A stretch of 60,024 bases of DNA, from assembly GCF_030378065.1 (NCBI RefSeq), contig NZ_JAUCGJ010000028.1:1-60024 (forward strand), given 5' to 3'. The notes below the pieces were generated by a model. The model saw only the letters and a program-made list of their open reading frames with translations, was not told the origin of the DNA and ran no database searches. The stretch comes from Candidatus Venteria ishoeyi. Lineage in GTDB: Bacteria; Pseudomonadota; Gammaproteobacteria; Beggiatoales; Beggiatoaceae. A program made the translations under genes and the position numbers. This document shows positions 47,382 to 56,747 of this stretch, piece by piece. The first letter of the stretch is position 1, and every line of letters starts with the position of its first letter.

Positions 47382-47660
47382 AAATTAACTGATGTTACAC
47401 AGTGGCTTCTTTTTAAGGATTGACGTATTGGTTAAAAAATCGCCACTGCATAACACTGGTTGATCTCCGGTTGGTGTAACTTCAGTAAATTAATTCTTGT
47501 TCATCAAGGAAAATAATTGATAAACCTGGTTTGAAAATGTAGTAAGCTGATTTTCAGAAAAGGAAGCCTGGGAGGCTGTCATGCTCCTGAGCTAAACTTC
47601 CTAATATACCATCTTGCCCAAGTTAAATGTACAAAACCTCATTGTTCCCCAACTCAAAAT
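47382..47660. other. Divergent intergenic region
   Basis: 279 bases between the divergent lipoprotein and Lys/Pro-rich genes. It contains CTGATGTTACACAGTGGCTTC (47386-47406), a member of the recurrent GATRTTACRCAG motif, and a small GAAGCCTGGGAGGCT hairpin near 47561. No gene seen. Confidence 0.5.
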
Positions 47661-48377
47661 ATGAAAATAAAAACACCCTGGAAAACCTTAAAAATAATTG
47701 CTTTAACGCTTATTTGCAGTCTGCTGCTACCAGCTCATGCAGAAGAGGCCGGGCAGTTTAACTTATTTAATAAGGATCGTGGTAAAGCACCGGTACCTGT
47801 AATAAAACCAAATAAGCCTAAGAAGCCAGCAAAATCACCACCTAAAATAAGCAAACCCAAGCCACCTAAAAAATTACCGCCGCAAAAGGATTTTTCCCTG
47901 CGGGGTATTAACCGCATTGGCAGCCTATACCGCATTCACCTACAAGCACCCGATAGAAAACCCTTATGGGTGGATTGGCGTAAGGGCAATAAAAAAGACA
48001 TTCCCGGTTATGCCGGTTATCGCATTTTGAAAGTGGGTAAGCGTCGCCTGCAACTGGCTTACCCTAAGGGCATACCCTGCCAAAAAGATAAACCGGCGCA
48101 AGGCGTCACCTGTAATGTTGCTAAAAACTATGCGCGCATGGAAATTCTGCGTGGCAAGCCCACTGCCGCGCCTGCGGCTCCAAAAGCCCCGGCACGCATT
48201 TCGCGGAATAAGAATCAGGCGCGACAGGCAAACAGGACATCAAACCGGGGTCAGTCAAAACAGACCCCCGCTTTAGCCGCCTCTTTTAAAAAGCAGATTA
48301 AGCCTGAAGATGTCCCGAAAGGCATGAAAGTGGTGAAAACCCCGTTTGGTGATCGCTTGATTCAAAAACCCAAATAA
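47661..48377 (+). CDS. Secreted Lys/Pro-rich basic protein of unknown function
   Basis: A 238-residue protein, family not recognised. Signal peptide (IALTLICSLLLPAHA). A low-complexity stretch (about 50-75) is rich in Pro and Lys (KPNKPKKPAKSPPKISKP). A central folded-looking domain (about 80-165) has GINRIGSLYRIHLQAPDRKPLWVDW and YAGYRILKVGKRRLQLAYP plus two Cys (CQKDKPAQGVTC). A basic Ala/Gln/Asn-rich tail follows. The charge suggests binding to an anionic partner such as peptidoglycan, polysaccharide or nucleic acid (inference). Confidence 0.75.
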   Translation: MKIKTPWKTLKIIALTLICSLLLPAHAEEAGQFNLFNKDRGKAPVPVIKPNKPKKPAKSPPKISKPKPPKKLPPQKDFSLRGINRIGSLYRIHLQAPDRKPLWVDWRKGNKKDIPGYAGYRILKVGKRRLQLAYPKGIPCQKDKPAQGVTCNVAKNYARMEILRGKPTAAPAAPKAPARISRNKNQARQANRTSNRGQSKQTPALAASFKKQIKPEDVPKGMKVVKTPFGDRLIQKPK

Positions 48378-48516
48378 GCGACAAGCAGCGTGGAGCAAAA
48401 GTATTATTTATTGGCCATTGCTGAGTAGGCAAGTTGGACAGAACACAATATACTACGCCTTCTTGATACAGCATCAATGTTTGATGTTAGGCACAACATA
48501 AGGAGCATAATGCGTA

Positions 48517-48981
48517 ATGTGGGGAAAAAAAGAAGAACGCGTGACCCGAATTGATTCATTAATTGGGCAGGAAACGCAATTAAATGGGGATTTACATTTT
48601 TCCGGTGGTTTGCATGTTGATGGCAAAATCACGGGCAATGTTTATGCTGGAGATGACAGCACCTCCGTATTAACCCTGAGCGAGCAAGGTATCATTGAAG
48701 GTGAAATTCATGTACCTAATGTCATTTTAAATGGTCAGGTAACGGGGGATGTTTATGCCAGCGAACACATTGAGCTGGCACTGAATGCATGCATCACGGG
48801 CAATGTGTATTACAACCTGTTTGAAATGGCAATGGGTGCTGAAGTCAACGGCAATCTGGTGCATAAAAAAGATTGGGATAAGTCTGCCAAGCCCCAAAAA
48901 GGTAAGGCCTCATCCACAGCGAATAACCCCGCACAAGCGACGATGCCCAATAACCAGGCTGATGCAAATAAAACAGATTAG
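48517..48981 (+). CDS. Bactofilin (polymer-forming cytoskeletal protein)
   Basis: A 154-residue bactofilin. The central beta-helix is visible as Gly-rich repeats (TQLNGDLHFSGGLHVDGKITGNVYAG ... GIIEGEIHVPNVILNGQVTGDVYASEHIELA), with short flexible ends. Bactofilins polymerise without nucleotide and act as scaffolds for cell shape or envelope enzymes. An AAGGAG ribosome site lies 11 bases before the chosen ATG; an out-of-frame ATG precedes it by 7 bases. No M23 peptidase gene, a frequent partner, is adjacent. Confidence 0.93.
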   Translation: MWGKKEERVTRIDSLIGQETQLNGDLHFSGGLHVDGKITGNVYAGDDSTSVLTLSEQGIIEGEIHVPNVILNGQVTGDVYASEHIELALNACITGNVYYNLFEMAMGAEVNGNLVHKKDWDKSAKPQKGKASSTANNPAQATMPNNQADANKTD

Positions 48982-49021
48982 AACTGAATTTAGCAATGGC
49001 TTTGCTGATTTGGATAAAAAT

Positions 49022-49054
49022 CCAGTGCATTGCCAGTGCATTGCCAGTGCATTA
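49022..49054. repeat. Triple tandem repeat, 11 bases
   Basis: CCAGTGCATTG is repeated three times (the last copy ends in A) between the bactofilin and rarA genes. No other structure is seen in this short gap. Confidence 0.75.
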
Positions 49055-49113
49055 ACGGTTGCGCCCATTGACTGCGATCTTCTGTCAACCACTTCTTAAA
49101 ACCTCATCGTTTT

Positions 49114-50415
49114 ATGCACAACAGCACGCGTTTACAACCACTTGCCGCAAGAATGCGCCCACAGTCCTTAGCGGACATGGTTGGGCAACAACATGTGCTA
49201 AGTCCCAATAAACCGCTATATCAGGCAATTGCTGGCGGACATCTACACTCCATGATTTTATGGGGGCCACCCGGCACGGGGAAAACCACCCTGGCGCGCA
49301 TCGTAGCCAATTATGCCCATGCGCAATTTCTGAGTTTATCCGCCGTATTATCCGGGGTGAAAGATATTCGTCTGGCGGTAGACAAGGCCAAACACAACAC
49401 GGAACAGGCCACGATTTTATTTGTCGATGAGGTACACCGTTTTAATAAAGCCCAGCAAGATGCTTTTTTACCCCATATTGAAGATGGCACTATTACCTTT
49501 ATTGGCGCAACCACGGAAAATCCTGCTTTTGAACTCAATAATGCGCTACTCTCCAGAGCGCGGGTGTATGTCTTAAAAGCCCTGGAAACAGCGGATATTG
49601 CGCAACTTATCCAGCGCGCGCTGGTTGATAAAGAACGGGGTCTTGGTTCGTATCATCTGGAAATGCCGGAACACTTACAACAGCAATTGGCAGCAATGGC
49701 AGATGGTGATGCGCGCCGGGTATTAAACCTGCTGGAAATTCTGGCGGATTTGGCGCAGGCCGGGGAACAGCAAAAAATTACTGAGGCTTTATTAAAAGAA
49801 GTCCTCGGTGAAGCAGTCATGCGACAATTTGATAAGGGCGGTGATATTTTTTATGATCAGATTTCCGCCCTGCATAAATCCGTGCGTGGCTCTGATCCTG
49901 ATGCGGCGCTATATTGGCTGGTGCGGATGCTGGATGGTGGTTGCGATCCGCTCTATATTGCTCGGCGCATCGTGCGCATGGCCAGCGAAGACATAGGCAA
50001 TGCTGATCCCCGTGCTTTGACCCTGGCAGTGAATGCCTGGGAAACCCAGGAGCGTCTGGGCAGCCCGGAAGGTGAGTTAGCCCTGGCGCAAGCAGTGGTA
50101 TACCTGGCTTGCGCGGCAAAAAGCAATGCCGTTTATCTGGCATTTAAAGCGGCAAAAAAACAAGTGGCAGCAACCGGCTCTTTGCCAGTACCCGTGCATT
50201 TGCGTAACGCGCCTGCCAAGCTGATGAAAGAATTAGGTTATGGCAAAGCCTATCGTTATGCGCATGATGAGCCACATGCCTATGCGGCTGGGGAAAACTA
50301 TTTTCCTGAGACCTTAGAGGGGCAGCATTATTATTTTCCAGTGGATAGAGGTTTGGAAATTAAAATTGCAGAAAAACTGGCCTGGTTGCGGCAATTGGAT
50401 CATGCCGTTATTTAA
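49114..50415 (+). CDS. rarA: Replication-associated recombination protein A (RarA/MgsA)
   Basis: AAA+ clamp-loader-like ATPase that acts at stalled forks. The 433 residues have Walker [10 protein letters not shown], Walker [19 protein letters not shown], sensor 1 GATTENPAF and the tetramerisation region [24 protein letters not shown] typical of RarA/WRNIP1. Length fits E. coli RarA (447). The PLD-like gene follows after 18 bases. Confidence 0.95.
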   Translation: MHNSTRLQPLAARMRPQSLADMVGQQHVLSPNKPLYQAIAGGHLHSMILWGPPGTGKTTLARIVANYAHAQFLSLSAVLSGVKDIRLAVDKAKHNTEQATILFVDEVHRFNKAQQDAFLPHIEDGTITFIGATTENPAFELNNALLSRARVYVLKALETADIAQLIQRALVDKERGLGSYHLEMPEHLQQQLAAMADGDARRVLNLLEILADLAQAGEQQKITEALLKEVLGEAVMRQFDKGGDIFYDQISALHKSVRGSDPDAALYWLVRMLDGGCDPLYIARRIVRMASEDIGNADPRALTLAVNAWETQERLGSPEGELALAQAVVYLACAAKSNAVYLAFKAAKKQVAATGSLPVPVHLRNAPAKLMKELGYGKAYRYAHDEPHAYAAGENYFPETLEGQHYYFPVDRGLEIKIAEKLAWLRQLDHAVI

Positions 50416-50433
50416 TTCCCGTTCCTAACCCGG

Positions 50434-50955
50434 ATGAACCCTATGGATACATTACAGGAACATCATTTAGGCGAAACCCCATTGCCGATTATGTGCGATG
50501 ATCCCGACCAGGGACCACAAATTGCCGCGCACATGATAGGGCAAACGGAACATTATCTGGACATACTCAGTTATGATTTTGAGCCGTTTTTATACCATAA
50601 TGAACTGTGTTTTGAAGCCTTTGAAACCCTGGCTTTGTCCAGTCGCCACAGTCGTATCCGGGTATTAATTTATGAGCCGCGCCAGGTTGCGCAGCGCGGT
50701 CACAGCATTTTAACCTTAGGCCAGCGTTTAAGTAGTCGCTTCCAGTTTCGCCGTCCGGCAGAACTCACCCAAAGATACCCGGACAGTTTTTTAATTGCGG
50801 ATAATATCGGTATCATCCATCGCCCGTATCAGGATAGCCGTAACTTTTCCGCGAATTTTCAGGATGGCGAGCTTGCAAGGGAATTAGGCAGCCGTTTTCA
50901 ACGCCTGTGGGATGAAGCTGAAGATGATCCCTGGCTGCGGCGGCTTGTACTTTAG
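50434..50955 (+). CDS. Small PLD-like protein lacking HKD motifs (DUF7931-like)
   Basis: A 173-residue protein. Its tail (SFLIADNIGIIHRPYQDSRNFSANFQDGELARELGSRFQRLWDEA) resembles the second half of phospholipase D-fold domains, but neither HxKxxxxD motif is present, so catalysis is not expected. Similar domains occur at the end of some acetyltransferase-like proteins. It sits between rarA and the giant helicase and its stop overlaps the GTG of the helicase by one base, so it may be a binding partner. Confidence 0.65.
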   Translation: MNPMDTLQEHHLGETPLPIMCDDPDQGPQIAAHMIGQTEHYLDILSYDFEPFLYHNELCFEAFETLALSSRHSRIRVLIYEPRQVAQRGHSILTLGQRLSSRFQFRRPAELTQRYPDSFLIADNIGIIHRPYQDSRNFSANFQDGELARELGSRFQRLWDEAEDDPWLRRLVL

Positions 50956-53900
50956 TGAAGTTAGATAAGCTACAACAACGCCTGAATGCAGCGAGTTTTT
51001 ACAGCCCTTTGTTGCGTCTGCGCCTGGGTGGCAAACCCGGACAAGCCCGTTTATTGGATTGTCAACAGTTTGAAGCCCAGCAAACCGGCCTGGGGCAAGC
51101 TTTACTGGATACCATTATTTCCGGTAAGGGTCGCTGGCAGTGGAATTGTCCGGATCAAAAACTCTACGCGCAAATTAATCACCGAATTTATCGGCAGGCA
51201 GAGCTGGCGCAACGGGAAACTGGCGTACACGCGCTGTGGCTGGGCTACCCTCTCTTTTCTGTGGCAGATGTTGCTGCCCCAGGTAGCAAGTCAGCTTCCC
51301 CAAAAAAACAAGCCCTGTTAGCGCCGATATTCCTGTTTCCGGTACAACTGCAAACCAGCTTGCAACACCAGGGGCGTTTAACGCTGCAACGCCCAGCCAC
51401 GCTGGGCAATGCACGATTAAACCCTTTACTGGCGCACCGGTTGCGGCATTTGTTGGGCATTGATTTTCCTGAACTGCCCTTAAATCCCGATGCTGAAGCC
51501 ATTGCGCAGTTTTTGACCGACTTCTGTCAGCGTTTTCACGATGCACCCCGGTTTGATGCTGAGGCGGATTTATGCCCGATTCCCGCGCTGGATAACTTGC
51601 CGGAACAAGTGCAATTACATCCCGCCGCAGTCCTGGGTTATTTTCATACCCCCAATGCCGCCTTATTATCTGATTTAGAGGTGTTAGAAAAACAAATCCA
51701 TGAGACTCAAGCTCAGAACCAGGACTTACCCTTATTACGTTTGCTCACCGATAAACCCAAGGCCTTAGCAACACCCAATCAGCAAAAAATCAGTGAAGCC
51801 GATTCCTGGTTGGTGTATCCCGCTGATTTTTCACAAACGGAAGCGGTTGCCAAGGCCAGACAGGCACCGGGACTGGTCATTCACGGCCCACCCGGCACGG
51901 GTAAATCCCAGACCATTGTTAATATTATCGCCGATGCCCTGGCACGGCGCGAAACCGTGTTAATGATTTGCCAGAAACAAGCGGCATTGCAGGTGGTGCG
52001 GGAGCGTCTGCAACAAGCGGGGCTGGCAGATTTATGTATGCAGGTGCAGGATGCCGACAGCGAGCGTTTAAACGTATTTCGCAGTCTGCGCGCACAGATT
52101 GACAGCTTGCCGGACACGCTCACTGAGTTGGATATACGCCCCCGTTTGCAATTGGCCCAGCAAATCACGCGCCTGGAAAGCCAACTGGAAAAACATACAT
52201 GTGCGGTGCAGCAAAGACAGGAAAACAGTGGCTTATCCTATAGAGAAATTCTGGCTGAAATTGCAGCACTGGAAACAACATTTCCCGGCATACGCCCTTT
52301 GCAGGGTCTACAAACCCGACTGGCGCAGGTAAATAACCACGAATTAGAAGTGCTCAGCGAGCAGTTGTTAAAACTGGGGCATTTATTCGGTCAGGCCACG
52401 CCGTTGGAAAACCCCTGGCATCTACGCAAAGCTTTACGCAAAGCCATTCCCGAGAGCGAAGTGCGCGCGCAACTGCAACGCCTGCGCACCCTCAATGCCC
52501 GCCATTTGCATTTGCAGGAAGACGGCCTGCCAGTGGTATTATTACCGGAAAACCCGCAAGCACTGGGAGAGAAAAATACTAAAGACAATAATCTGGATTA
52601 TTTTGCCGGTTTTCTGGAAAAATTACGCAATACCAGTCTGCGCATCTTAAAAAATCCACAAGCCAGCAAAGAGCAGGCGCACAACCCAACGCTGCAAGCC
52701 TGGTGGTCAGCTTTGCGCGGTGCAACGCCTTTGCTGCTGCTGCAACACCAACAGCGTTGCGCCAACACGGCCTCATTGCTGGAACAACTGGATCAGCATC
52801 CAATTGACAGTGATTTATTGAATAGTGCCAATCCGCTGGCAAAATACATCCCCAGCGCAGACATGGCAAAATGCCTGCAACACACCCGGTATTTTTTATC
52901 TTATCAGGCAAAACGCTGGCGTTTTATTTTGCCCCGTTGGTACACTGCAACGCGGACTTTACAAAAATTACATCAGCAAGCGGAGAATGGTGACAGCTTA
53001 CTGCAAGCCGTGCAAAACCTGCATCGCTATCTGGAAAATCTCAGCCTGCACGCAGAACTGGTGTGCCTGTGTCAAACTTTAGTACCAGGGCGCGGTTGTA
53101 CCTTGCGCAACCCACTGGCACAACAGGCTTTTTTACGTGCTACCTTGATTGCTTTTGAGCAGGCGCAGTGGTTATATCAGCAGGAACAGCAACAACAATG
53201 GCTGCAACCTTTATTTGATCAACTGGAAAAACAAAGCCAGGGTGATACCCAGGCTGATTTTGAGCAAACTCTGGAACAGGCAACCCGCCGCCTGCCTATG
53301 GCAAAAACGCTATTAAACGCGCTGGATGACTTGCAGCACTGGTTACAGCCGCAAGCCCTGCAACTACCGCAGCAACAAGTACGTGCTGGTGAAAGTCTGG
53401 AACCCTGGCTGGACAGCCTGGAACAAGGCTTTGCCCAGATGCCCGCATTACAGAGCCTGGAAAAAGATCGCAAACGCCACGGCGGATTATTACGTGCACT
53501 GCTGGAAACCCTGGAAGACTACGAACAACAACGCAGACAAAACCCGGACAATAAAAAACAAGCCCTGCCACAACCACCGGAAAACTTAAATGGCGCAACA
53601 GGACGCGCTTTTTACGGGCGCTGGTGGGATGCTTTGTTACGCCGCAGCATGTTACAAGTCTGGCGTTTGCAGTGTGAACAGGATAATCCCAGCCTGCGTG
53701 ATCTCACGCCAGAAGCCCACGCCGATTTGGTGCAACGACTGCAAGATGCGCTGCATGAAAAACAACGACAAGAAAGCCCGTTAATGCTTCAGCAATGGCA
53801 AAAACGCCAGTTGCCGCTACGCAACCGCCCCTGGAAACGCCTGTTTCAACTGCGCAGTTCGCGCCAGAATCAGGCCAAGCGCCTGCGAGAAGCCGTACAT

Positions 53901-55265
53901 GAAGGCTTGGCTGAAGGCTTATTGGATTTACGCCCCTGCTGGTTAAGCAACCCCGACACCGCCGCGCAGATTTTTCCCTTGCAGGCGGGTTTGTTTGATT
54001 TAGTGATTTTTGACGAAGCCTCACAATGCCCACTGGAACAGGCCGTGCCGGTCTTATATCGTGGCAAGCGCCTAGTGGTCTGCGGCGATGAAAAGCAACT
54101 GCCACCCACCGGATTTTTTAATTCCCGTCAGGATGCAAATCAAGACAATGGCGATGATGATGAAATCACCCAAAGCTGGCAGGAAGACCTGCTGCAAACC
54201 AGTATTGGCATTCTGCCGGAAACCCGTCTGCGGGTGCATTACCGCAGCCAGAACCCGGCGTTGATTCAGTTCAGCAACCGCGCATTTTATCATGATTTAT
54301 TGGAAATTCCCCCGGCAGCGCATCAAGCATCAAACCGGATACCCATTGAATACCAGTTTATTGACGGTATCTATCAGCAGCGGTGCAATGAACAGGAAGC
54401 CGAAGCGGTTTTGAATCAGTTGCAAGTGCTATGGCAGCAAGCACATTACAGTGTCGGCGTGGTCACGTTTAATCAGGTGCAGCGGGACTTAATCGAAGAC
54501 AAACTGGCGCAGCGTTGCCAGAATAACCGCGACTTTGCCAAACACTATCAGCAACAGCTTAAAGCAGCGGATAATCAAAGCCTGTTTATTAAAAACCTGG
54601 AAAACGTGCAGGGTGACGAGCGCGATGCCTTGATTTTCAGCACCACCTTCGGCCCGGATGCCAGCGGTCGCGTACAGCGCCGCTTTGGGCCGCTGGGCAG
54701 CGCAGGTGGCGAGCGGCGCTTGAATGTTGCGATTACCCGCGCCAAAACCCACATCACCGTCATTTCCAGCCTGCCCCCGGAATCCCTGCCGGAATTACGC
54801 AATTATGCCTTAAGCGGCGAGTTAAAACCCGCGCATTATTTATCACTGTATCTGCATTACGCGCAGGGCGTGGCGCAACAGGAAACAGAACAAACCACGC
54901 ATTTATTAAGCCTGCTGGGTCAGCAGCAAACCAGCCTCGCCGCGCAGGCTTCCGGCGGCGAAGCGCAAAAACTGCTGGCAGATGTGCAACAGAAACTGGA
55001 ACAACACGGTTATGTCTGTGAACAACACGTAGGCAGCGGTGGCCTGCAAATTGATTTAGCGGTCAAAAATGCGGCGGGTGATTATAAACTGGGTCTGCTC
55101 TGTGACGGTGGCAACTGGTTTAACCACCGCAGTAACCGGATGCAAACCGTGTGGCGGCAACAACTGCTGCAAGCGCGGGGCTGGCGTTTATACGTGCTCT
55201 GGAGCCAACGCTGGTGGCTGGCACAGGATGCGGAACTGAAAAAGATTTTGGCGTGTTTGAGTTAA
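50955..55265 (+). CDS. Giant SF1 helicase (AAA_11/AAA_12) with degenerate REase-like tail
   Basis: A 1436-residue protein, GTG start coupled to the preceding stop. The helicase has Walker A VIHGPPGTGKSQT near residue 308, a long helical insertion (about 390-960), then FDEASQCPLEQAVPVL, VVCGDEKQLPPTGFF, RVHYRSQNPALIQFSN, NVQGDERDALIFS and RLNVAITRAK. The C-terminal ~100 residues (GSGGLQIDLAVKN ... LGLLCDGGNW ... GWRLYVLWSQRWWL) match the DUF559/Vsr-like nuclease of the same family, but the usual E before CDG is Leu. Related helicase-nuclease proteins are known as single-gene defence factors (Hhe); whether this one defends is inference. Confidence 0.85.
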   Translation: MKLDKLQQRLNAASFYSPLLRLRLGGKPGQARLLDCQQFEAQQTGLGQALLDTIISGKGRWQWNCPDQKLYAQINHRIYRQAELAQRETGVHALWLGYPLFSVADVAAPGSKSASPKKQALLAPIFLFPVQLQTSLQHQGRLTLQRPATLGNARLNPLLAHRLRHLLGIDFPELPLNPDAEAIAQFLTDFCQRFHDAPRFDAEADLCPIPALDNLPEQVQLHPAAVLGYFHTPNAALLSDLEVLEKQIHETQAQNQDLPLLRLLTDKPKALATPNQQKISEADSWLVYPADFSQTEAVAKARQAPGLVIHGPPGTGKSQTIVNIIADALARRETVLMICQKQAALQVVRERLQQAGLADLCMQVQDADSERLNVFRSLRAQIDSLPDTLTELDIRPRLQLAQQITRLESQLEKHTCAVQQRQENSGLSYREILAEIAALETTFPGIRPLQGLQTRLAQVNNHELEVLSEQLLKLGHLFGQATPLENPWHLRKALRKAIPESEVRAQLQRLRTLNARHLHLQEDGLPVVLLPENPQALGEKNTKDNNLDYFAGFLEKLRNTSLRILKNPQASKEQAHNPTLQAWWSALRGATPLLLLQHQQRCANTASLLEQLDQHPIDSDLLNSANPLAKYIPSADMAKCLQHTRYFLSYQAKRWRFILPRWYTATRTLQKLHQQAENGDSLLQAVQNLHRYLENLSLHAELVCLCQTLVPGRGCTLRNPLAQQAFLRATLIAFEQAQWLYQQEQQQQWLQPLFDQLEKQSQGDTQADFEQTLEQATRRLPMAKTLLNALDDLQHWLQPQALQLPQQQVRAGESLEPWLDSLEQGFAQMPALQSLEKDRKRHGGLLRALLETLEDYEQQRRQNPDNKKQALPQPPENLNGATGRAFYGRWWDALLRRSMLQVWRLQCEQDNPSLRDLTPEAHADLVQRLQDALHEKQRQESPLMLQQWQKRQLPLRNRPWKRLFQLRSSRQNQAKRLREAVHEGLAEGLLDLRPCWLSNPDTAAQIFPLQAGLFDLVIFDEASQCPLEQAVPVLYRGKRLVVCGDEKQLPPTGFFNSRQDANQDNGDDDEITQSWQEDLLQTSIGILPETRLRVHYRSQNPALIQFSNRAFYHDLLEIPPAAHQASNRIPIEYQFIDGIYQQRCNEQEAEAVLNQLQVLWQQAHYSVGVVTFNQVQRDLIEDKLAQRCQNNRDFAKHYQQQLKAADNQSLFIKNLENVQGDERDALIFSTTFGPDASGRVQRRFGPLGSAGGERRLNVAITRAKTHITVISSLPPESLPELRNYALSGELKPAHYLSLYLHYAQGVAQQETEQTTHLLSLLGQQQTSLAAQASGGEAQKLLADVQQKLEQHGYVCEQHVGSGGLQIDLAVKNAAGDYKLGLLCDGGNWFNHRSNRMQTVWRQQLLQARGWRLYVLWSQRWWLAQDAELKKILACLS

Positions 55266-55286
55266 ATCAGGAAAATTTTAAAGGCA

Positions 55287-55844
55287 TTATTCCAATAAGA
55301 CAAACTCCACCCGTCTATTGTGCTGGCAGGCACTGTCTTCAGCTTGTTGACAACCAACATACAAAGGCTGGCTTTCACCCAAACCTTGCACCTTAAAACG
55401 CTGGGCAGGCAAATGGTGATAGCGTTGTAAAAAAACCAGCACAGCCTGTGCGCGTTGCCATGATAAGTTGTGGTTATAACTCGCCGTCCCCAGCGCATCA
55501 GTATGCCCAACTAAAGCCAGTTTCAAATCTGGACGCTGTTGCAAGGCTTGCCCCCAACTGTTTAATACAGGCTGGGTATCGGGTCGCAAAACGCTGGAAT
55601 CAAAAGCAAATAACACCACTGCCCGATCCTTGGCAATACCCAAAATACCCTTGGGTGAATAAACAGGTTTGGCGGCAACGCCTTTAGCTTGATATTCCGG
55701 CAGTTGGGCATCGGCGCATTCACGGGTATCAAGGAAATGCAGGATTTCATCAGTGTTGGCGGGTGCGCAAAGGTTTTGATAGACCTCGGCGGCCTGGGCG
55801 TTGAAGCTGAGTAGTAATACACTGAGGATGTAGGCTGGTTTCAT
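55287..55844 (-). CDS. OmpA-family peptidoglycan-binding protein
   Basis: A 185-residue secreted protein (signal MKPAYILSVLLLSFNAQAA) with a C-terminal OmpA domain: VVLFAFDSSVLRPDTQPVL, LKLALVGHTDALGTASYNHNLSWQRAQAV and RFKVQGLGESQPL. The domain binds peptidoglycan meso-diaminopimelate. Two Cys pairs may form disulfides. I use the ATG at 55844, which begins the signal peptide; the open frame extends 28 codons further without support. Confidence 0.88.
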   Translation of the reverse strand: MKPAYILSVLLLSFNAQAAEVYQNLCAPANTDEILHFLDTRECADAQLPEYQAKGVAAKPVYSPKGILGIAKDRAVVLFAFDSSVLRPDTQPVLNSWGQALQQRPDLKLALVGHTDALGTASYNHNLSWQRAQAVLVFLQRYHHLPAQRFKVQGLGESQPLYVGCQQAEDSACQHNRRVEFVLLE

Positions 55845-55887
55845 GTTGTTTAGACCTCTCTGGTTCCCACGCGCCGGCATCATGCCA

Positions 55888-56472
55888 TTAATCCAGATCA
55901 ACTTTTGCATAAATGTCCTGCAAAACAATATTGATATTTAATGATTCAATCAGCAGGCAATCATCTGCCTTGTTCAATACCGTCAATAACCATTGCTTAT
56001 CTGTTTTACGTTGGTAATACTCAATCTGTAACCTATCCTGGCTCACCAGAATATAATGCTGCACACTGGGCAAATGTTGATACATGGAGAACTTATAGCC
56101 ACGATCATAAGATTCAGTAGATGGTGATAATACCTCAATGATAAGCATGGGATTACATAAATTATCCAGATTTTTATCATCAAATTGTTGTGGCTCGCAG
56201 GCAAGCACAACATCAGGATAAACAAAATCACCCTGTTCACTGAATTTTACCCGCATATCACTACTATAAACCTGGCAATCGCTGTTTTTTAAGCGTACCC
56301 CCAACTCAATCACCAGATTGCTCGTCAGCGTATTGTGTCTGCGGCTTGCCCCTGCCATTGCAAAAAGTTCACCGCCGACAAACTCACTGCGCTCGCTTGC
56401 TTTGCGCTCTAGTTCCAGATACATGGCAGGGGTATAAAGTAATTTTTTTTGCGTACTCATTGTTCCATTCAC
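55888..56472 (-). CDS. Uma2 family PD-(D/E)XK endonuclease-like protein (DUF820)
   Basis: A 194-residue Uma2/DUF820 protein: SEFVGGELFAMAGASRRHN, DFVYPDVVLACEP, MLIIEVLSPSTESYDRGYKF and QHYILVSQDRLQIEYYQR are standard. The fold is that of PD-(D/E)XK nucleases; the biological role of this large family, abundant in cyanobacteria and filamentous sulfur bacteria, is unresolved. GGAG lies three bases before the ATG at 56472, so the next ATG (56460) may be the true start. It is flanked on both sides by GTTCCCACG-type repeat fragments. Confidence 0.85.
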   Translation of the reverse strand: MNGTMSTQKKLLYTPAMYLELERKASERSEFVGGELFAMAGASRRHNTLTSNLVIELGVRLKNSDCQVYSSDMRVKFSEQGDFVYPDVVLACEPQQFDDKNLDNLCNPMLIIEVLSPSTESYDRGYKFSMYQHLPSVQHYILVSQDRLQIEYYQRKTDKQWLLTVLNKADDCLLIESLNINIVLQDIYAKVDLD

Positions 56473-56536
56473 TCCGGGATAGATAAATGTTTTCCGGCTT
56501 TTCGTTACCAGGCTCTAGCGTGGCAATGCCTACCTG

Positions 56537-56662
56537 CACGACTTTGAAGGTTAGCTCCGAATGGCGTTGCCGGAGCGAAGACCTGACAGGTTTTTAAAAA
56601 CCTGTCAGGTCTATAGAATGCTTGATTTCATGGGGTTTTATTGCTTAACCTTCAAAGTCGTG
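56537..56662. repeat. Nested inverted repeat
   Basis: Outer arms CACGACTTTGAAGGTTA (56537-56553) and its exact complement (56646-56662) enclose a perfect 34-base palindrome at 56579-56612 whose half is AGACCTGACAGGTTTTT. The whole ~126-base unit could form a cruciform. It lies between the Uma2 and caspase genes. Confidence 0.8.
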
Positions 56663-56692
56663 TATCTTGACGCTGGAGCATTAAAATCTACA

Positions 56693-56714
56693 TTCCCACA
56701 TGGAAACGTGGGAA
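56693..56714. terminator. Hairpin downstream of the caspase-DUF1566 gene
   Basis: TTCCCAC / GTGGGAA stem with an 8-base loop, 34 bases past the caspase gene stop. It may terminate transcription; a hairpin at this place is also what diversity-generating retroelements carry next to their variable region. Confidence 0.5.
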
Positions 56715-56747
56715 CGAGAGAAGAGGAAAAACAGCAAAAAGCAAAGG

